The notes beneath the pieces are model-generated. The model did not search any database. It was not told the origin of the DNA and saw nothing but the letters and a program-made list of their open reading frames with translations. From Stratiolaelaps scimitus (taxonomy: Eukaryota > Arthropoda > Arachnida > Mesostigmata > Laelapidae): a DNA stretch of 64,000 nucleotides. Both the position numbers and the translations under genes were made by a program. Position 1 is the first letter of the stretch. Every line of letters starts with the position of its first letter. The stretch is taken from assembly GCA_019614645.1 (NCBI GenBank), contig JABWDB010000016.1, positions 3,782,001-3,846,000 of the forward strand, in the 5' to 3' direction. This document shows, piece after piece, positions 1 through 11,675 of the stretch.

Positions 1-640
1 AGCCCTTATCTCAGCCAAATTTGTTCGCTACTTTGACGCCGGCACTTTCCCGTTAATACGGGTTATCCATAATACCCGTTATCTAGCCGCATTGAACCAC
101 TCTAGATTAATCGCGTGGAAAAAGCACAAATCGCTTTGTTTAAGTTCATCGTTCATTGTTCCGTTATATACATCACCGCTCCTTGGTAGTTGACATTTAG
201 CTAACAGTATGTCTGGGATGAGATGTTTTCCTGCTAAACCATATCCGCGTTTGCGAGGTCGTATAGAGGTCGTTTGTTGGTGTCAGATGCCGTTGAACGT
301 GGAGGCACGCTGTGCGTGACGAAGTTCTTTTTTTCGTAAGACCACAAACAGTCAGTAACAACGAGTGGTAGTGCACTTGATGGTACAAAATCGTTTTACA
401 ATTGATTCATGTTCAGCGAAGTGCAATATGTAGGGATTGATAATAAATTACTGTAGCGCGATGTCAATCGATGAAATTACTGCCGTCGGCATTTTATTTC
501 TCTTCTAATAGAGTCTTTTGGAGCCGGCTACCGGGGGACTCAGCATTGTTTAGCATATTTACACTTATCACCGAAGCTTCTCTGTTGTACAGTGGGTCGT
601 TTCGGCTATCAGCGTCCGCCCGTGCATACTCTCTCTTTCT

Positions 641-675
<35 letters not shown>

Positions 676-3600
676 TTAGATGTGTGTCTCTGGAGGAGGC
701 TCACCTGCTTTGTCTCAACGCTGAAACAGCGACCAGACCTGCTAACGTCGACAGACAGCAGTTCGTAGCCGATTCTTGCTTCTCGGTGCCCGAAGTGCAG
801 AGCGAACGAACTTCTCCATCCATGCCTAGAAGAATCGCACATCGGTCGAAACACTACTACCAGCGTACCGACGTACATGAGCAGGGCACCTACGTAAGGC
901 ACCCCACTCAAAGATAATACAATTATAAACGATAATCACCCGAAATACGGCGTAGACGGAGGAAGCTATATTGCTAGCATATATATAATATTATAATACA
1001 CATCTAGGCATTCCCATAGCAGTGTTTGTCCTGTTTCCACAGAGGCATCGAATACCGAACATAGTGGTGTACTCTTCCACCATACGAATGCAAATGCTAT
1101 TCCCTACCTTGAAGGTAGGCAAAGCTTCATGGGGCCATAAATTAAAGATATATTGTAGTACAGGGGCCAGGTGGATCCCAACGCGTAATCTCCAGACAAC
1201 CGCGTCACCAATTGACTGGTGTGTTAGCGCAAACGGTTTTGTTCGATCGAGATGGTTCGATTTCGAGGGTCCACGACGATGATGTGCTTCGTGCGACGTA
1301 CGCCAAAGAAAGGTCTAGTTCTTCGATGAAGCAGCATGAGAAGTCGACCTCTCTTCTTTTCTTCCTATTGAAATGAATGCGGTCTTCGTCAGTGGCATGA
1401 TCGGCTTCCCTTGACTGATCGGCCAACGAAGCGTGGCCTGGCTCTATCCAGGGCTCAGCAGGGCGAACGCATCGCTTCTCGACTCTCGGGAAGGGGAATG
1501 CTCCCGATGATGATCTATCACGACACGAGGCCATCATCATACGATTCTATCACAATAGGATCCGATCATATTACTAAGACGTCCAAGCGAGCCGTCGAGT
1601 TCAAAGGGGCTGTGGACGACTATTTACTTATAAAAATGCGTACACTGACAAAACGTCTGTGCGAGTCACAGATATCGATGCTGGATGGACAGCATATATG
1701 TGGACCTCATGAGGAATTGATCACACAGTGACATATCTAGGCGGTCTGATAGAGCTTGCTAGAACGATAGGCGTCGCACAGTGACAGTCCTTAGACAACT
1801 GGGTCTATTATTTTTAACTTTTGAAACTAAATAAACTTTGGACTCTTCAAACCTTGAAAACGTGGGACAAACGTCAATTTCAACGTTAGAATGGATTTCA
1901 CACCTTTGAGACGTGGAACCTCTTATCGTACGAACTGTAGATATTTCGAGCACGTAGGCAAGAGTTAGCGCGGAATCGAAAACTTGCAATACGCAATGTG
2001 GATTCCCTGTTATGGTAGGTAAATGCAAATTATATATACGAGATAAATGCTTAAAAGCAACCACCGTATAAGACAGGGTGACGGGGTGTTAAGAAAGGTT
2101 GTCCCAGCTGGGATGCGTGTCCATTTTTGTTTGCCGAAGTCAAATTTTACAGCAAGACCTTCAACCTATATTGAACTTTGAAATACACCTTCCTAGGTAA
2201 AAATGTACCTGGAAGACAAAGATATAAGCTACTCGAACAAATAACACTTCTTTAAGTATAACATTACGATTAGAATCACGTTTGAATGCACTTAGAATTT
2301 GGTAGTCTAACTACCACCTACGATTTTTGTTGTCCACGTAGTCGCTAGAGTAGGAGGTCCGATTCGAACGGCGGCTGCGTATTTGGCATCTTTTTCGTTT
2401 TCAATAGCAACTTATACTGATGCGCTGGTTTGCAGTGAGCGAAAATAGTAGATTGACAGCTCTAATAGGTGATCTTATTGAATTTCGATTTGTACGCCCA
2501 TCCAAGGACACTACACATGTTCGAATAGAAGATGTTCCCTTTTTAGTGAAAATGAGATAGTATCCGCCACGGTTGGCTTAGCTAACAGCCTGACGGTAGT
2601 CTTACGTCCGGTTTTTGTACTTAGGTAAAGCAAGACTGCGTGTTCTCTGCCAATGCAACACGGAACCTCTCAGATTGGACCACAATGTCTGGCAATCCGA
2701 TCAATCTGCCACCACTACACTTCCCGCAACCACTGCCACCAGTATTGCATGTCCAATTTCTAATCCTCTTTCCTTGAAAGTAACTCTGTGGCCCTCGTTT
2801 TCCTCGTCGTGAGGAGCGTCACGAGTGACGGCGGTCAGGTATTTCCACTAGGACACCGTTTGCTAGGGCATTGATGAGATTCTCTGTGCCCTTCAGTTAC
2901 GGTCCAATCGAATGTTGCAGGCATTGTCACACAATCCCTGAACGAATAGTAGACACACGTACTATTCCGGAGATCTGATATATCAGAGATAACCTGATTG
3001 AAATGAAGAAAAAGGCCCTTCAGCCAGTGACTTCCTACATTTCTAGGAAGTATCCTTGGCTTGATCCGAATGCTCCACCTTGGTATCTCACTCATTGCTC
3101 ACCCATTGTGCGAACGGCATTTGGAAAGTGTTTAGCTTGTTGGAACGATGGAGTTATTTGAGCCAATTTCGTTGCAGCTGTTCAAACATTATTAAACTAG
3201 CTGTTCCACTGAAATGAACATTCATTTGATTATAGCGTTTGACATATTTTTTTCTTGAAATGTTCAATGAAATACACGGACTGGCTTCCTACCTACCACG
3301 TGCGAATGTATATCTGTGAGTATACTGGTATGTAGCGGCACAGTGCATGCCTGCAGTGTGCTTGGAGAACTGGTAGACGAACGGATTCTTCATTGTTTAA
3401 TAGCACTTAAAATCATTCTGTATTGACGAGCTGAAAACAATGCAAATATATACCATTAACTAATGTGTCGCTGGAAACATGACTTGTTCATTACAGCATT
3501 CAGATATGGTTAAGGTCATTTAGCCCTTTGAGCGCGAGATGTGTCAGGAATAATTTCCAAACGATCGCCACCGAACCAAAATGTTACAGTTTCGTCTATT

Positions 3601-5631
3601 CATGTGAAAATTGCGAAGCAATTTTTACTGTATTATCCAAATATAAATTGAAAAACAAAAAAATGTAAGATAAATCCGATAACAATTTCCTCTAACCTAT
3701 CTAGGGTGCCATATTTTTTCGTAGTGATCCACAAAACAGCCAGTCGGGCTGGTTGAGTTCGTCGCTCTTACCGGCCACTTATTGTGGTGTCTTTATGGTT
3801 TTTGTCTGTTCTAAGCAATGTGACTAAGCTACAAGCTGTTCGCCCCGTGAATTGTTAATAGCCGCTGTTAGTAAGCGATCACTCTGCGCCGTATCGCCCA
3901 GCCGGTGGGGTCACTCCTATATTTTTCCCTCTTCGCCATCCGGGGACCCAGCCAACGTGGCAGCACCAACCAACGCCAGGGGGCCATCAGGCGAGAACGT
4001 GCTGATCGACAGGCCGAGCTCGCTTCGGCTAGAAAAACATTGAGTAAGATCTGACGCTAGGGCAAACTGCTATATCAGGGGTGGACTGGAGATGCTATAA
4101 TTAGAGCACACGAATACTCTTAAATATCCAGGTATAGCTCGTTTTTGCCTCAAGGAGTTGTGGGCTTCATATTCTTAGGCATGTTCTCCCTGCGTGCTCT
4201 AGCTGTTGTCCTGCTTATTTGATGTGGAAATAGTAGATTACGCACAAAATGAGTTAGTTCTACTAATAGTATCGAATATTTCTTTGCTTATGGACACCGG
4301 TTGTGCTTGTGCAATCATAGTTTCAATCATCATACTATTGCCGAAAGCGGACAATAATACTACTGTTCAAGGTGAAATATTAAATACATTATATGTATAT
4401 AACGCATAGCTTAACATGTAAAGGCGTCGGGATAAATATCTGACCCTGCGACATCTGTCATTAATGTAACCATATGCACTAAACCTTCCTGTTCCATATG
4501 AGTCTATAGCATTGACGCTATATATCCTATGCCGTAAAAGTGGCCCCGTCCACTCCTGAAAATGGCGTCTGCGAAATTATCAATCATAAATGGATACGTA
4601 AATATATAAGCTTCCACGCTAAGGGGTCGGCCACTTGAACGGTATCTATTTGCGTCTAGATGCCTAAAGTGTAGTAGGTGTACCATCTACCTAAGGAAAG
4701 CAGGGCGACGGGGGCGGGCAATGAATTGCCAAGCTGTATCCCCTAACCGCAGCATTTTCTGCTGGCGTAGTCGGCGATGGCAGAGAACGGTATCGGTCTC
4801 CCAGAGCCCGACGGGAATCGTGTAACGGCTAAGCATACGGTACGAGCAGCGGGCAATCCAGCCAGATTATGACGATATGCATTAGCCATGACGTCGGTGG
4901 TAACACCTATCGAGGCACAGTGCGAGGCACCGTGTTCGAGCTATTACGTGATGTATTTATTATATATCAGGGTACACAGCGACTCAGCAGTGAACGAGAT
5001 TGCAGAGCAAGTGGAATAAAGGCTTGAGACATGAAATGAAGCAGAGAGGGGCGGAGAAACGACAAAGTGACTACACTAAATATTCAACAATTGTTGCTGG
5101 TCAGAATTAGAGCTGTTATATCTCAAATTCTATGAATCAGCCTAATTGTCGATGCTACTATGTACATTTTATCATCTTAGGCCTCTGAAAAATGAAAAAT
5201 GGAGAAGGTCAAAACGAGCGAGAAAACGAGTCAGCAGAATTGTTGGGACTTGTCTACATATTTTTACATAGCTTGGCTACGTAATCCAAGGTGATTCATC
5301 ATCGCCCCTCGCGAGCCCTGAGATCCTAGACGGAAAAAGACAGAGACGCCAGGAAAAAGGAGCTAATTGTTAGGATACGTGTGTTGTGTCGATTGTTAGT
5401 GGCCACGTTTTTCTGCGGGCCTCTGCCAGAATTCATCTAGCCCGCGTTTCAAAGGCTTAACCTCCCGTAATCGGCTTAAACTGATTATAGTTTCGTTGTA
5501 TTTGATTCCCTTTCAGTCTCCAATTGGATTCGATATCCCGGTAGTATGTTATCTTAGCCGCCGTCGTATGGATCCCTTAGTAACATCTGCTTCTGCTCGT
5601 GCCGATAGCTTTCTGCTGTTCGTTCAAAGTA
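1..5631. other. Gene-poor stretch
   Basis: No open frame here resembles a known protein. The longest, at 471-917, reads straight through a (TA)n microsatellite and is not credible as coding. The DNA is mostly AT-rich with a few GC-richer patches (3,890-4,020 and 4,700-4,870) that show no recognisable gene or repeat. It could hold non-coding exons or regulatory DNA that cannot be seen by reading alone. Confidence 0.5.
643..672. repeat. (TA)n microsatellite
   Basis: About 15 uninterrupted AT dinucleotides. It is the first of many such tracts in the window and creates artificial Tyr-Ile runs in both strands' open frames. Confidence 0.95.
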
Positions 5632-5775
5632 CAGGTAAAGGTTTATTGGTATATTAAAGGAGCTGCAATTTTTCAATGCTTAAGCTCTCATATGTGTCTC
5701 GCGGCGGGGCTCGAACCTGCGGCCTCTGGCTTCCGATAGCCAGAGACTTAGCCGTCCGAGCCACCGCGCTGATGG
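5632..5775 (-). mobile_element. tRNA-derived SINE, near-complete copy
   Basis: Read on the minus strand, a tRNA-like head comes first. It has an A box at 5752-5763 (TGGCTCGGACGG), an anticodon-like hairpin with an 8-bp stem (CTCTGGCT/AGCCAGAG, 5724-5745) and 6-base loop, and a B box at 5707-5717 (GGTTCGAGCCC). A tail of about 65 bases ending near CCAATAAACCTTTACC follows. The same tail recurs at 11,613-11,675 and 62,893-62,975, and the head recurs in part at 31,952-32,041. A functional tRNA is unlikely, since the anticodon stem is too long and the acceptor ends pair only partly. Such elements are transcribed by RNA polymerase III and moved by a partner LINE; that is family knowledge. Which LINE is unknown. 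Confidence 0.8.
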
Positions 5776-5829
5776 CTAAGTGAGTCACACAACACCAATA
5801 TTAACTATTTACAAAACCTCTGCAACACC

Positions 5830-5867
5830 ATGTGTATGTTTGTGTGTATGTATGTGTGTGTATGTAT
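5830..5867. repeat. TG-rich simple repeat
   Basis: Imperfect TGTG/TATG repeat that begins about 55 bp beyond the SINE head. It generates spurious Met/Val/Cys-rich frames in two phases. Confidence 0.85.
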
Positions 5868-7320
5868 AATCCTGTCATCGGCCAGCCCCGCAATTGCTCG
5901 TGTAATTCTCAAGCCTCTTATCTGCACTCAACAACCGTCCACACACGTCCATTGTCAGTTCCCTCTTGGCGCCTTTGCTCCACGACAGCAGCGCCTCTGT
6001 ATCCGAGTCCTTCAGTCTGTCAAGAAAAAACCTCGCATCCCGCAGTATGGCCTACGAGACTTATGCATCATGCAGGGATTAGTACCATGTCGGTGTCATC
6101 AACACCAACCTCTCTCTCCTCTCTCTGCCCGATCTGTCCCAGCATCGCGGTGTTGCTTCGTTCGCTGGATGGCAAGAACGCGTACATGTTCGCACCGTCT
6201 GATATAATTAGACACTAGTCAAGTTAATAATGGCTGGAGACCTATTATGAGCTGAGGCTGGTGAGAAGTGCGAGATACGAGCGCACCGAGAAGATCTAGC
6301 TAGAAAGCTTGAGTGATCCTCTGTGCCTGCCCGCCTCAAGCTGACGCGTCTCCTATCGCGCTGGTTTGTTGAGAGATATTTAACAAATGCATCGGAGCGG
6401 AAAAATCGGACAGGCCCACTCAAAGAACGACGCTGCCGCGGCCAACTTTTGTTAACCATAATTATAACAGGGAAGAGCATTCGTCGGTACGCAAGTAAGC
6501 ATGTCTATAGACTAATCATGAAGTCTCACAGCCTCGCGGTGCTACCTCGCGAGCGTAAGTATCCTCCGTGATTCTACGTATATATGGATGACACGTTCGG
6601 GCTAACGATGTAATTTCGCAAGTGGTTTCTAACGACTACATTGTCTGACCATGCTAGTCAGGCCGTACCATTTGGTAAGTAGCTTACTTCTTTGCCTGTG
6701 CTGGCTTTTCCTAGGGTCGTGCTCTTGATGTGAATCTGTTTACGACATTCGTCTCAAACCTCTCCCTCTGCCTGCTCCGAGATTCGAAGTATCTAGATAT
6801 GATGATCACGTAGGCTTTTTCATATTTTATGTGACCACGCACTTCATTGATAAAAACATTTATAGAGTAACAGGTGATTCTGCTCTTGTTTTCCGAAGAA
6901 ATATTTTTTCACTCTCTTTTGTTTAATATCCAGCTTGGGTCTGTGAATTCATACTGAAGTGCTAAGGGAATCCCAGTCCAGTCTGTTGTGCACATGGACC
7001 ATATCATTCCTTGGAATCACCGATAAGGGTTCCGTGGATTCATAAGGTTCCGAGGGGGGAGAGCTCAAGAACACGCCAGAATCGATCCCCACCATTACAC
7101 ATTTGCATTTAAAAAGGGGCCCGTATTATGAACCAATACCGAAATTAGTTGTACCGCGGACTCGGAGCGATCATTTGTTAAATGATGACTAGAAGTCCGT
7201 CCGTAAAATTTACAATTTAGATAAGATGACCTTTGTAATGTGACCCTTAACGACGGTTATAATCATTTTACGATTGTTCTTTATAGGAACAGCGCAGAGT
7301 TATCTGATTTCAGTCCGTCA
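5868..7320. other. No gene recognised
   Basis: Several short frames at 5,830-6,570 overlap on both strands, have no recognisable motif, and lack convincing splice-site context. Nothing repeat-like was identified between the TG repeat and the retrotransposon remnant at 7.32 kb. Confidence 0.45.
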
Positions 7321-7680
7321 GACAAAAAAAAACGAAGAAAAAGGATAAGCTGGAGAAAGCCAGGCAACGATCATATAACTCCCCAGGACATAATGGTCAG
7401 ATCGCAGAGCCTGGAAGGCGGGAGGATAGGGAGGTTTTGCGTTGGGGGTTTATGAGCGATTCGGCTCTGCTGAGTCTGACGCCCCCACCCAGTGGCCAAT
7501 TGTAGGACTGTATGATCCCCCGGATGGAACAGTTGAAGTAATGCTACAAGCTTTCCGAGCCATCTGGGTAGAGGGGGGGAGGGATGCGGGTTTTGTGCAG
7601 TTTGTGAGTCGCACACTAATGCTGTTATGGACTACCCAACACCATATGTGCATCATGCGTTCCCGTGATCCCCCAAGAAA
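7321..7680 (+). mobile_element. R1/Jockey-like non-LTR retrotransposon, 5'-truncated 3' end
   Basis: This stretch aligns by eye with the minus-strand stretch 26,955-27,230. It starts in a Lys/Glu/Arg-rich segment (around 7,325-7,375; KDKLEKARQR in one frame) that matches the C-terminal tail of the longer copy. A shared 3'UTR follows, with common blocks near 7,510-7,575 (reverse complement shares GGCTCGGAAAGCT and CTGTTCCATCCGGGG). It ends at 7,655-7,680 with GTGATCCCCC followed by an A-rich run, as expected for target-primed insertion. The coding part is broken by frameshifts and stops. Only the 3' end is present, the usual result of 5' truncation. Confidence 0.7.
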
Positions 7681-10600
7681 AAAGTCCGTCAGACATCGCC
7701 TATATTTCTAGTTAAGAAATAACGATTAACAACCTGAGCTGTCTAATGGCGGGCAGTGAAAATATTGTGATCTTTAAACTATGGATATTAGTCCATATTG
7801 CCATTTAGTATTTTATAGCATCTATGAGAATAGTCACCGGTAATACAATCGAGCAAATCCTCAAATATATCACAATTTAAAAGCAGCACCATCTTGCAGG
7901 AATGCTGACCAATTAATACTCATACACACACAAATTTCCTATCGCATATTGAACTGACCTGCATGCATTATGTGAAATAAGGAAAGTTTATATTGAACGG
8001 ATTTGTATTTACCTACCGCAAGAGCGCATGCACACATGCAGTCAATTACATATTGGCTCGTCGAGTGACTAACAATTCAACGTGTCCTGCATTTGGCGTC
8101 GTGGCCGCCGCCTCTGTCACCATGGTCGCGAGCTGCTGCTGCTGCTGCTGCCAGAGAACCGCAAACATACGCACGCTCATGCCGATAGCTGGCACTGCCA
8201 ATTTCGCCTTTCTCTCCACTCAATCCCCATCTGCGGCTCGTGTAGAAAGTGCCTGCCGAGATCCGCATGTTTGCCCAGCACAGCAGAACCCTGAGGCGCG
8301 CCTGAAACTCCGACTCACGGAGACTGCCGGGACGAGAGGGAGAAGAAAGAGCGAGCGAATTCGACTGAAGCTTGCCCGGAGGCAACCAGCCTGCCACAGG
8401 CCTCCTTCCCAGCGAGTTGCAGTAAGATAGCATGTTTAGGGGAGACGAATGCGCCTGCCCTGTGCGTGGAGCAGCACGCCCAAAGTCCGCAAAAGGGATG
8501 GGGAGTAATTAACTGTCTGGCGGCAAGTCTGCATAGATCGGTTGCTTTAGCTAGCGGCGTCAGGGGGGTATATGCCTGGTGGCCCTCTAATCTTCAATGA
8601 CAACAGCCTGTGCTGAATGATAACGCACCACTACGGCCAAACTAATCTTCGAGTGGCTTTCGAATCGACACATGTAGTAAGACTTCAATGGTAATTGTAT
8701 TTTCGTGCGATTCTGCCCTTGATACAGGCGAATGCAACTTTCTGATTGTGGTTATCTCCTATTTGCTGTGAGCTCTTTTCTGCAGAGCCCCATACTTAAC
8801 CCACCCCCCCTTGGTCTCGACACGCTCAACACAAGGAGGTTGGCCCCGGCATCTACGCAGATACACATCCACGCAGATATACGCGCTCAACCATCCCACC
8901 TTCATGGCTCTGGACATATCAGGCGTTGGCGCTTGTTTGTGCTCTACACCGATAGGGAGCGCCCTGACGAAGGAGACCATAGAGGAGAGTGTGGACCTGT
9001 ACAGCGCAGTGCTGTCCAAGTAAGCGGTTCTGCTGGAAGTGGATACGCGGTCGCTAGATGGTGTAGCCTATGAGGATGTTTGCGTCTCGAAGATTAACGG
9101 CAGAGGCCTCAAGGGGGGACTCGCCGCTTCGTTACCCCCACGGATCTTCCGATTCTGGGCACTGTACGTTGCCGTCCGACTGGTCTTCCATCTTTCGGAC
9201 TGACCGAGCCCCACAGCTCCAAAGAGCTATCATAACCCCCACCGTCTATAGCAAGTTAGTGGGTGCTCGATCCGGAGTCCGATGTATAATATCTTAGTGT
9301 GGTCTATATGGGTTGCACCGAAATCCATCGAACACTGTTGGTTACATCACACTAGTGTACCTACATCAAAGCAAACAGCCATGTGCTTAGGGTGTTCTTG
9401 GTGGTTCGGGGTGGGAGCCTTCAATATTCAAAAGTGTTGTGTCTCATGCAAGCGCGAGGCCGCATTCGATTTCAGGTCATCCTCGGGTAGATACGCAGCC
9501 ACACTCAATTGCCGCTATAGTAATTTCGCGTGAAAGCACGCACTAGATTCTCACCAGGACCTGATTTACAAATGGCAGCCTCGGAAGGATACGATCTGGC
9601 TATCGCAGCACACAAGCTCAGGTTTTTCGCAACCTCTTTGGCAATTGCATCATTAAAAGTGTTTCCTTACAGGAACAACATAAAACTTAACTTCGTTAGT
9701 GTTAACGCCTTTTGTCTTTACGTTTTCTATATTTTTCCCCACTGAGATTAATTCCTATCACGCTTACAATACAATCTTGAGAAACACAAAGCCACGTTCC
9801 TTTCAACTTACCACGTATGCCCACTCAGACCAACTTACCGCGTGTCGAATACAGTTTTGCAATAAAACATTTTGCTGTGCATTTTCATGCTTCTTCGGTA
9901 TCAAGCTGCACGGAACACTGGGAGCAGTTGCAGTAATTCGCAGCATGTGCCTAAAACCGATGGACGACGGAAGCATACGACCAATCGATTTCGATAGTGG
10001 CCTTTGAAGGAGAGACTGAAATCTGCTACATGAGTGTCAACTGACCTTCGCGCCCTTACCATTCCACAATTGCTTTGTCTCAAACCAACTGTCATGACAG
10101 ACGTGGTAAACCAAACTAAGGCTCATTAAAGCTTCGTTTGTGCGTTTCAGTCCGCCTACCTGTCGTCAGGTCGTATCCACATTGCCGTATTCTCTAACGA
10201 TTTCTGATCATTGCATCTGAATTGAGCGCCTATGTGACAACAGCAACTTCGAGTTTGACACACTTGTATGTGGCGCAACGAATGACAATATCACAATGAG
10301 TAGCACTTTGCTAGAGCGGACAATTTCAAGGAAGCCAATGAACTGTTATCGGGCAAACAAGGCAGTTGCTGTCTGAGAGAAAAATATCTCTGAGTTAATT
10401 AGAAGCAAACTCCGGAACATGGGGTCGGTGCTCAACTCTATTTGGTCATCTACTACAATGATTGTCGGATCCGAAGAATCCGTCCATTGTTTGCGTGTTC
10501 GCACATAGACGATGACTCGTAACAAACTCGAACGTCCCAATGTTCAGTGGGAATCATGATTTCACAAAATTCTTGATAATGAGTGACTTAGCGTAATACA

Positions 10601-11612
10601 GTCTTAGTAATATACATATGACATTCTTCTTACTGCGTGTTTCGCCGTAATAATCTAACGTGTTTGTCCGAATCATTCAATTTCGTTGGTTTTCACACTA
10701 CGCGGCTGTCTACGTTGTTCCCAGTCGGCCCGGACGATATCCACGCGGGGAACTATATAAGAATTCCTGCAAATTGCCGCAATGGCACAAGTCCCATTTG
10801 CCGTACTTAGCGAAAAATGCGGGCATGTTGATTTTACTCAGAGAATCTCGATACGTTTACTTGTAAGTACAACATGCCCCAATTCTACCGTACGATTTCC
10901 GCTTCAACATCGACATCCTGACATTGTGGCGAATAACTGGCTTCAATATTTTAGATACATCTAGCCGTCATGGAATAACGATTATACCTGCGGAAAGACA
11001 CAAGTCCATTTCCACAGAGGGACACGCGTTTGAGAAGCATTCTCAAAGGATAATGCTGAGAGTTTATCTCCTCATACGCACCGAGCATGCGTACCGGGAA
11101 GCGTCCTTGAATGTGTAGACCCAGGGGATTAACATGACTGGGAGCGCAAGTACACTGCAGAGCGGGACAGAATGATGTAAATATTTTTAAGCAAACCCTA
11201 TACACGTGAGTTTATTTAAGAAGGCGAAATGTCCTAAAATGCCTATAGTACGTTGGCCTACTTTTCAGCCAAAGGCCATACAGACACTACACGGGAACAT
11301 GCCGATCTCCGCACGTCCCTGTGCTTTGCAAGGCCCTCCACGCGAATACAACGAATCGGAGTTTTATGACCAACCCACATAATTGATACGGTGCAGTGAA
11401 CCGTTAGAGTGTCCAAGCGATTTTCTTACTGTACGTCACTGGTTATTTGAAGCACCAACTGAGCTGCTGAAATGTCGTTTGTTCGGTGAAGGCGTAATTT
11501 AAGACTGCCACCGCATGACCAGTACGGCACATACAGCGAAATAGGCCCCCTTGGTCCAGCTCCGTTGTCGCGTGGCAGCTTTTACTTAAAGGAACGGAAT
11601 ATATATATATAT
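7681..11612. other. Gene-poor stretch
   Basis: Holds a short CTG run and many small frames on both strands. A frame at 8,811-9,023 ends just at a donor-like AAGTAAGC but has no recognisable domain, so it is not called. The rest is plain AT-rich spacer. Confidence 0.45.
8132..8151. repeat. (CTG)n trinucleotide run
   Basis: Six to seven CTG/GCT units. Depending on frame they would give poly-Cys, poly-Leu or poly-Ala, and no frame around them looks like a real protein. Confidence 0.9.
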
Positions 11613-11675
11613 ATGGGAGAACTTAAGCATTGTAAAATTGTAGTTCCTTTAAAAAACCAATCAAGCTTTACCTTT
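11613..11675 (+). mobile_element. SINE tail fragment
   Basis: Contains AACTTAAGCATTGTAAAATT and a degenerate version of the CCAATAAAACCTTTACC end. It matches the 3' part of the SINE at 5.63 kb and the fragment at 62.9 kb. The tRNA-like head is missing and the fragment abuts a short (TA)n run on its 5' side, so it is either 5'-truncated or eroded. Confidence 0.7.

Noticed and set aside
471..917. 148-codon frame on plus
   Set aside because: It runs through a (TA)n microsatellite, giving an artificial Ile-Tyr run, and the opposite strand is open too.
5699..5775. Functional tRNA gene (Arg-TCG-like)
   Set aside because: A and B boxes fit, but the anticodon stem is 8 bp with a six-base loop, the acceptor stem is incomplete and a SINE tail follows directly.
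8811..9023. Exon ending at a GTAAGC donor
   Set aside because: The donor is good, but there is no clear acceptor or domain, and the minus strand is equally open.
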